Notes under the pieces: generated by a model | Databases searched by the model: none | Told to the model about the DNA's origin: nothing | Seen by the model: only the letters and a program-made list of their open reading frames with translations | Shown: in pieces, positions 5,936 to 8,442 of the stretch | Numbering within the stretch: position 1 is the first letter of the stretch | How the letters are laid out: the number at the start of each line of letters is the position of its first letter | From: Burkholderiales bacterium | GTDB lineage: Bacteria > Pseudomonadota > Gammaproteobacteria > Burkholderiales > Burkholderiaceae_A | Length of the DNA: 8,442 bases | Direction of reading: 5' to 3' | Assembly (NCBI GenBank): GCA_030828265.1 | Contig: JAURCW010000045.1 | Location: 1-8,442 of the forward strand | Translations under genes and position numbers: made by a program

Positions 5936-8442
5936 GCCAGGCCCTTTGTGTAGTGGTCCAAGACACCGTTTACAAGACGTTCAAGCCGCATAAAACGAGA
6001 GCCTTTTACCCAGGCGGTGAGCTCAGGCTTCTGAGCCTGAAAACCCAAAGGGGGGTGGGCTGCAGGCAGCCCCTTGAGCACCTGATGCAGGGCGGCAGAA
6101 AGGCTCGCCAAATCAGGAAAGGGTCTGCCAATTCCAAGCCTGCGCGCTGCGCTTGTCATAGCCTCTCCGAGTAGCCAGATCTCCTCAATGCCGGCCTGAC
6201 TTGCCTTGTGCAAGACCTCTTCATGAAAGGCAGGCCCCTGATCGCCCACCTCACCCATGTCCCCAAGGATGATGAGGCGCGCACCTTCAAGTCCCGACAA
6301 GGCCTTCACCGCAGCAAGCACCGAGTCGGGATTGGCGTTATAACTGTCGTCGACAAGCCAGGCATTGGGTAGAACCTGGTGAACCTTGCCCCGCCCATTC
6401 ACAGGCGCAAACCGCGCAAGGCCGCGTTGCAAACTCTTAGGTGCCACACCCATGGCCAAGGCAAGCCCCGCTGCCGCCGCAAGGTTACTGGCGTAATGCT
6501 CGCCGATGGCGGGCAGTCGCACGGGCCCCAGGGTCTCGGTGTCAACCGCCGAGAACGATGTCGATTCCGCTGGGCGCTCAATGACGAGGCTCACAGCCAG
6601 GCCGGGTCCAGGCTCTGCTACTGCGCGAAGCTCGAGATTCGGCTTGCCCAGTGGACGCTGGCCCCAGGCCGTTGTGCTTGCGGGCTGGCCCCGCAGCCCA
6701 AAACGAATCAGCTGAATATCGGGACGCGCCTGAAGAATCTTGGCCCAGAGCGGCTCATGGTCGAGATCACAGGGCAGTGCGGCAAAGCCCTTGGGCTGAA
6801 CGAAGCTTAGAGCCGAGCCATTCTCCCTGGCACAGGCCTCAATAGTCTGCATGAACTCCTGATGCTCGCGTTGGGCGTTGGTAATGACCACCGCCGTTGG
6901 AGCGGCAGCTTTGGCCAGCCCTTCAATCTCGTTGGGATGGTTCATACCAATTTCAACCACTGCCACACGGTGTCGAGGCCGAAGTCCAAGCAAAGTCATG
7001 GGCAGCCCAATGTGATTATTCAAATTGCCTCGAGTGGCATGGACATGGCCCTGACCAAAGGCCTCAAGCAAGGCAAGGTTCGTCATTTCTTTGACGGTTG
7101 TCTTGCCATTGGATCCAAGTACGGCCGCCAAAGGTCCCGCCCACCAAAGGCGCCAATGCGCGGCAAGGCTTGTAAGGGCCTGCTGCACATCACGAACCGG
7201 AATAAGCCGACGGCTTTGGTCGTCGCTGATGCCCATGGGTATGCCTTGGGCATAAGCAACCAAGGCAGCACGCGCGCCCTGTTGAAGTGCCGTCACAACA
7301 AAGTCGTGGCCATCAAAGGTCTCGCCCTTAAGCGCCACAAAAAGGCCGTGGCGGCAGGGCTGGCGACTGTCACTGCTGATGGCCCCAAGAGGCTCAAGCC
7401 AATCCGAGGGCCGCGCCTGTGAGCCGGAGGGATTCAGGCGGCTGTCCTCGAGCCCATCAGGCAAAAGCCCATCAGTACGCAGCCATTCGTAGATCATATG
7501 AAGACTCGGCAAAGGCCGATAACTCTCAAGAAACTGCAAAGCCACCTGACGATCATCGAAGGGGAGCCGAACGCCCTGAACCTCCTGGTAGGTCTCATGG
7601 CCTTTTCCGGCAATCAGAACATGATCAGCGGGTCCTGCAAGATCAATGGCCTTCGCAATGGCAAGCCTTCGGTCAAGCTCCACCAAAACATGCCGCCGCT
7701 GGTCATGCTCAAGGCCTGTGAGAATTTGATTAACAATCTCCTCGGGGTTCTCAGTGCGCGGGTTGTCCGATGTAACCACCATCTGGTCCGCGCCAGCGAA
7801 GGCGGCCTTTGCCATAAGCGGCCGCTTCGCGACATCACGGTCACCTCCGCAGCCAAAGACAACGATGAGCTCCCCCTTTGAGGCACTGGCCAGCGGCCGT
7901 AGCGCTCGAAGTGCCTGTTCAAGGGCATCGGCCGTATGCGCAAAGTCAACCCAGACGGTCGGTCTTGGATGGCTGGCGCGCTCTGGGGGGACCGTCCTGC
8001 CTCTAAAGGGTTCAAGCCTTTGCAGGCGACCTTCGGGAAGAACAAACCGATTCAATGCATGCAGCAGTCGATCGGGCGTGAAGCCACAACTGTGCAGTAA
8101 CCCGGCCACCACCGCGGCATTCTGAAGGTTATGCAGACCAGGCAAGGGAAAGTCTTTGAACACGGCTGCGGACAACCCTGGGCCTGCGTCGGCCATCTGA
8201 AGAGCGATCTGCAGCGAGCCTTCCGCACTCAATCGCGTTAGAAGCCTTAACTGAGATGCTGCAGTGATTGACCTACCGGAAGACTGATGGGCGCTTGGCT
8301 GCTGAAGCGCTTGGACGACAACAGCTAGGCGCTTTGCCGACTTGGAAGCGGCCTGATGTATGACCTCGGGCAGGGGGTCTTGGCCTTCTATGGGTTCAGC
8401 AAGCACCGAGTGGTCAAGCCCAGGGGCTTCAAACAATAGGGC
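5923..8442 (-). CDS. murE/murF: MurE-MurF fusion ligase (meso-DAP-adding, then D-Ala-D-Ala-adding; 5' end outside window)
   Basis: One open frame encodes two consecutive Mur ligases. It stays open to the right edge, so the start and the MurE N-terminal domain and P-loop lie outside; the TTG at 8436 is not a credible start. Residues below are counted from that TTG. The MurE part has GRLQRL (136-141), [11 protein letters not shown] (162-172), FGCGGDRD (194-201), DNPRTENP (224-231, the meso-diaminopimelate recognition motif) and GKGHETYQE (277-285). The MurF half follows from about residue 314: SSDSR (354-358), P-loop GSNGKTT (441-447), [10 protein letters not shown] (470-479), [10 protein letters not shown] (495-504), NAQREHQEF (520-528), [10 protein letters not shown] (696-705), LGDMGEVG (724-731) and [10 protein letters not shown] (811-820). 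No stop or frameshift separates the halves. The ATG at 7497 in the linker has no convincing ribosome binding site, so a fused polypeptide is the best reading. The gene overlaps mraY by 13 bases. Confidence 0.96.
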   Translation of the reverse strand, partial: ALLFEAPGLDHSVLAEPIEGQDPLPEVIHQAASKSAKRLAVVVQALQQPSAHQSSGRSITAASQLRLLTRLSAEGSLQIALQMADAGPGLSAAVFKDFPLPGLHNLQNAAVVAGLLHSCGFTPDRLLHALNRFVLPEGRLQRLEPFRGRTVPPERASHPRPTVWVDFAHTADALEQALRALRPLASASKGELIVVFGCGGDRDVAKRPLMAKAAFAGADQMVVTSDNPRTENPEEIVNQILTGLEHDQRRHVLVELDRRLAIAKAIDLAGPADHVLIAGKGHETYQEVQGVRLPFDDRQVALQFLESYRPLPSLHMIYEWLRTDGLLPDGLEDSRLNPSGSQARPSDWLEPLGAISSDSRQPCRHGLFVALKGETFDGHDFVVTALQQGARAALVAYAQGIPMGISDDQSRRLIPVRDVQQALTSLAAHWRLWWAGPLAAVLGSNGKTTVKEMTNLALLEAFGQGHVHATRGNLNNHIGLPMTLLGLRPRHRVAVVEIGMNHPNEIEGLAKAAAPTAVVITNAQREHQEFMQTIEACARENGSALSFVQPKGFAALPCDLDHEPLWAKILQARPDIQLIRFGLRGQPASTTAWGQRPLGKPNLELRAVAEPGPGLAVSLVIERPAESTSFSAVDTETLGPVRLPAIGEHYASNLAAAAGLALAMGVAPKSLQRGLARFAPVNGRGKVHQVLPNAWLVDDSYNANPDSVLAAVKALSGLEGARLIILGDMGEVGDQGPAFHEEVLHKASQAGIEEIWLLGEAMTSAARRLGIGRPFPDLASLSAALHQVLKGLPAAHPPLGFQAQKPELTAWVKGSRFMRLERLVNGVLDHYTKGLACSS
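5942..5947 (-). promoter_or_regulatory. Weak ribosome binding site of mraY
   Basis: AAAGGG on the minus strand lies 6 bases upstream of the mraY ATG at 5935, within the last codons of the murE-murF gene. It is only a partial Shine-Dalgarno match. The 13-base overlap means that ribosomes finishing MurF terminate just past this start. Confidence 0.45.

Noticed and set aside
6023..6040. Inverted repeat TCAGGCT / AGCCTGA with a 4-base loop
   Set aside because: It lies inside conserved murF coding sequence and has no run of T after it on either strand, so it is not a credible terminator.
6379..6810. 143-codon open frame on the plus strand
   Set aside because: It is antisense to conserved murF coding sequence and has no family resemblance.
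6862..7422. 186-codon open frame on the plus strand
   Set aside because: It lies wholly antisense to the strongly conserved MurF half. Its translation has no recognisable domain, and its openness is explained by the codon pattern of murF on the other strand.
7614..8045. 143-codon open frame on the minus strand in another frame
   Set aside because: It overlaps the MurE coding frame, which carries all the expected motifs. The alternative frame shows an Arg/Ser/Pro-rich composition typical of an out-of-frame reading.
8434..8436. TTG as a start codon giving an 837-residue protein
   Set aside because: The frame stays open upstream to the window edge, and the protein would lack the MurE P-loop and N-terminal domain. 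The true start must lie outside the window.
1..8442. A novel defence, mobile or otherwise undescribed system
   Set aside because: Every part of the window is accounted for by conserved dcw genes in canonical order. No inserted gene, repeat array or non-coding interval is present.

Overview
This window is an internal piece of a division and cell wall (dcw) gene cluster, and all of its genes lie on the minus strand. Read in the direction of transcription, from high to low coordinates, the order is murE-murF (one fused gene whose 5' end lies beyond the right edge), mraY, murD, ftsW, murG and murC (whose 3' end lies beyond the left edge). Every base is coding except a 3-base gap between mraY and murD. 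I see no RNA gene, mobile element, CRISPR array, phage gene or terminator.

The organism is most likely a betaproteobacterium of the order Burkholderiales. The evidence is the single-frame MurE-MurF fusion, the meso-diaminopimelate-type DNPR motif in MurE, the NAQREHQEF signature in the MurF half, and the long MraY and MurD proteins. Base composition is moderately GC-rich, about 55-65% in rows I sampled. Leucine codon use is unusual for that group: CTT and CTC dominate and CTG is rare. Family or genus cannot be fixed from this window.

The genes form one pathway. MurC adds L-Ala to UDP-MurNAc and MurD adds D-Glu. The MurE half then adds meso-diaminopimelate and the MurF half adds D-Ala-D-Ala. 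MraY attaches the finished muropeptide to undecaprenyl phosphate to make lipid I, and MurG adds GlcNAc to make lipid II. FtsW polymerises lipid II at the septum. The genes are packed with overlaps of 13, 7, 4 and 4 bases and one 3-base gap, which points to a single transcript with translational coupling.

I did not find an undescribed system here. The points worth a second look are the MurE-MurF fusion, a cluster of substitutions at usually conserved FtsW positions, the uneven ribosome binding sites, and the leucine codon bias.
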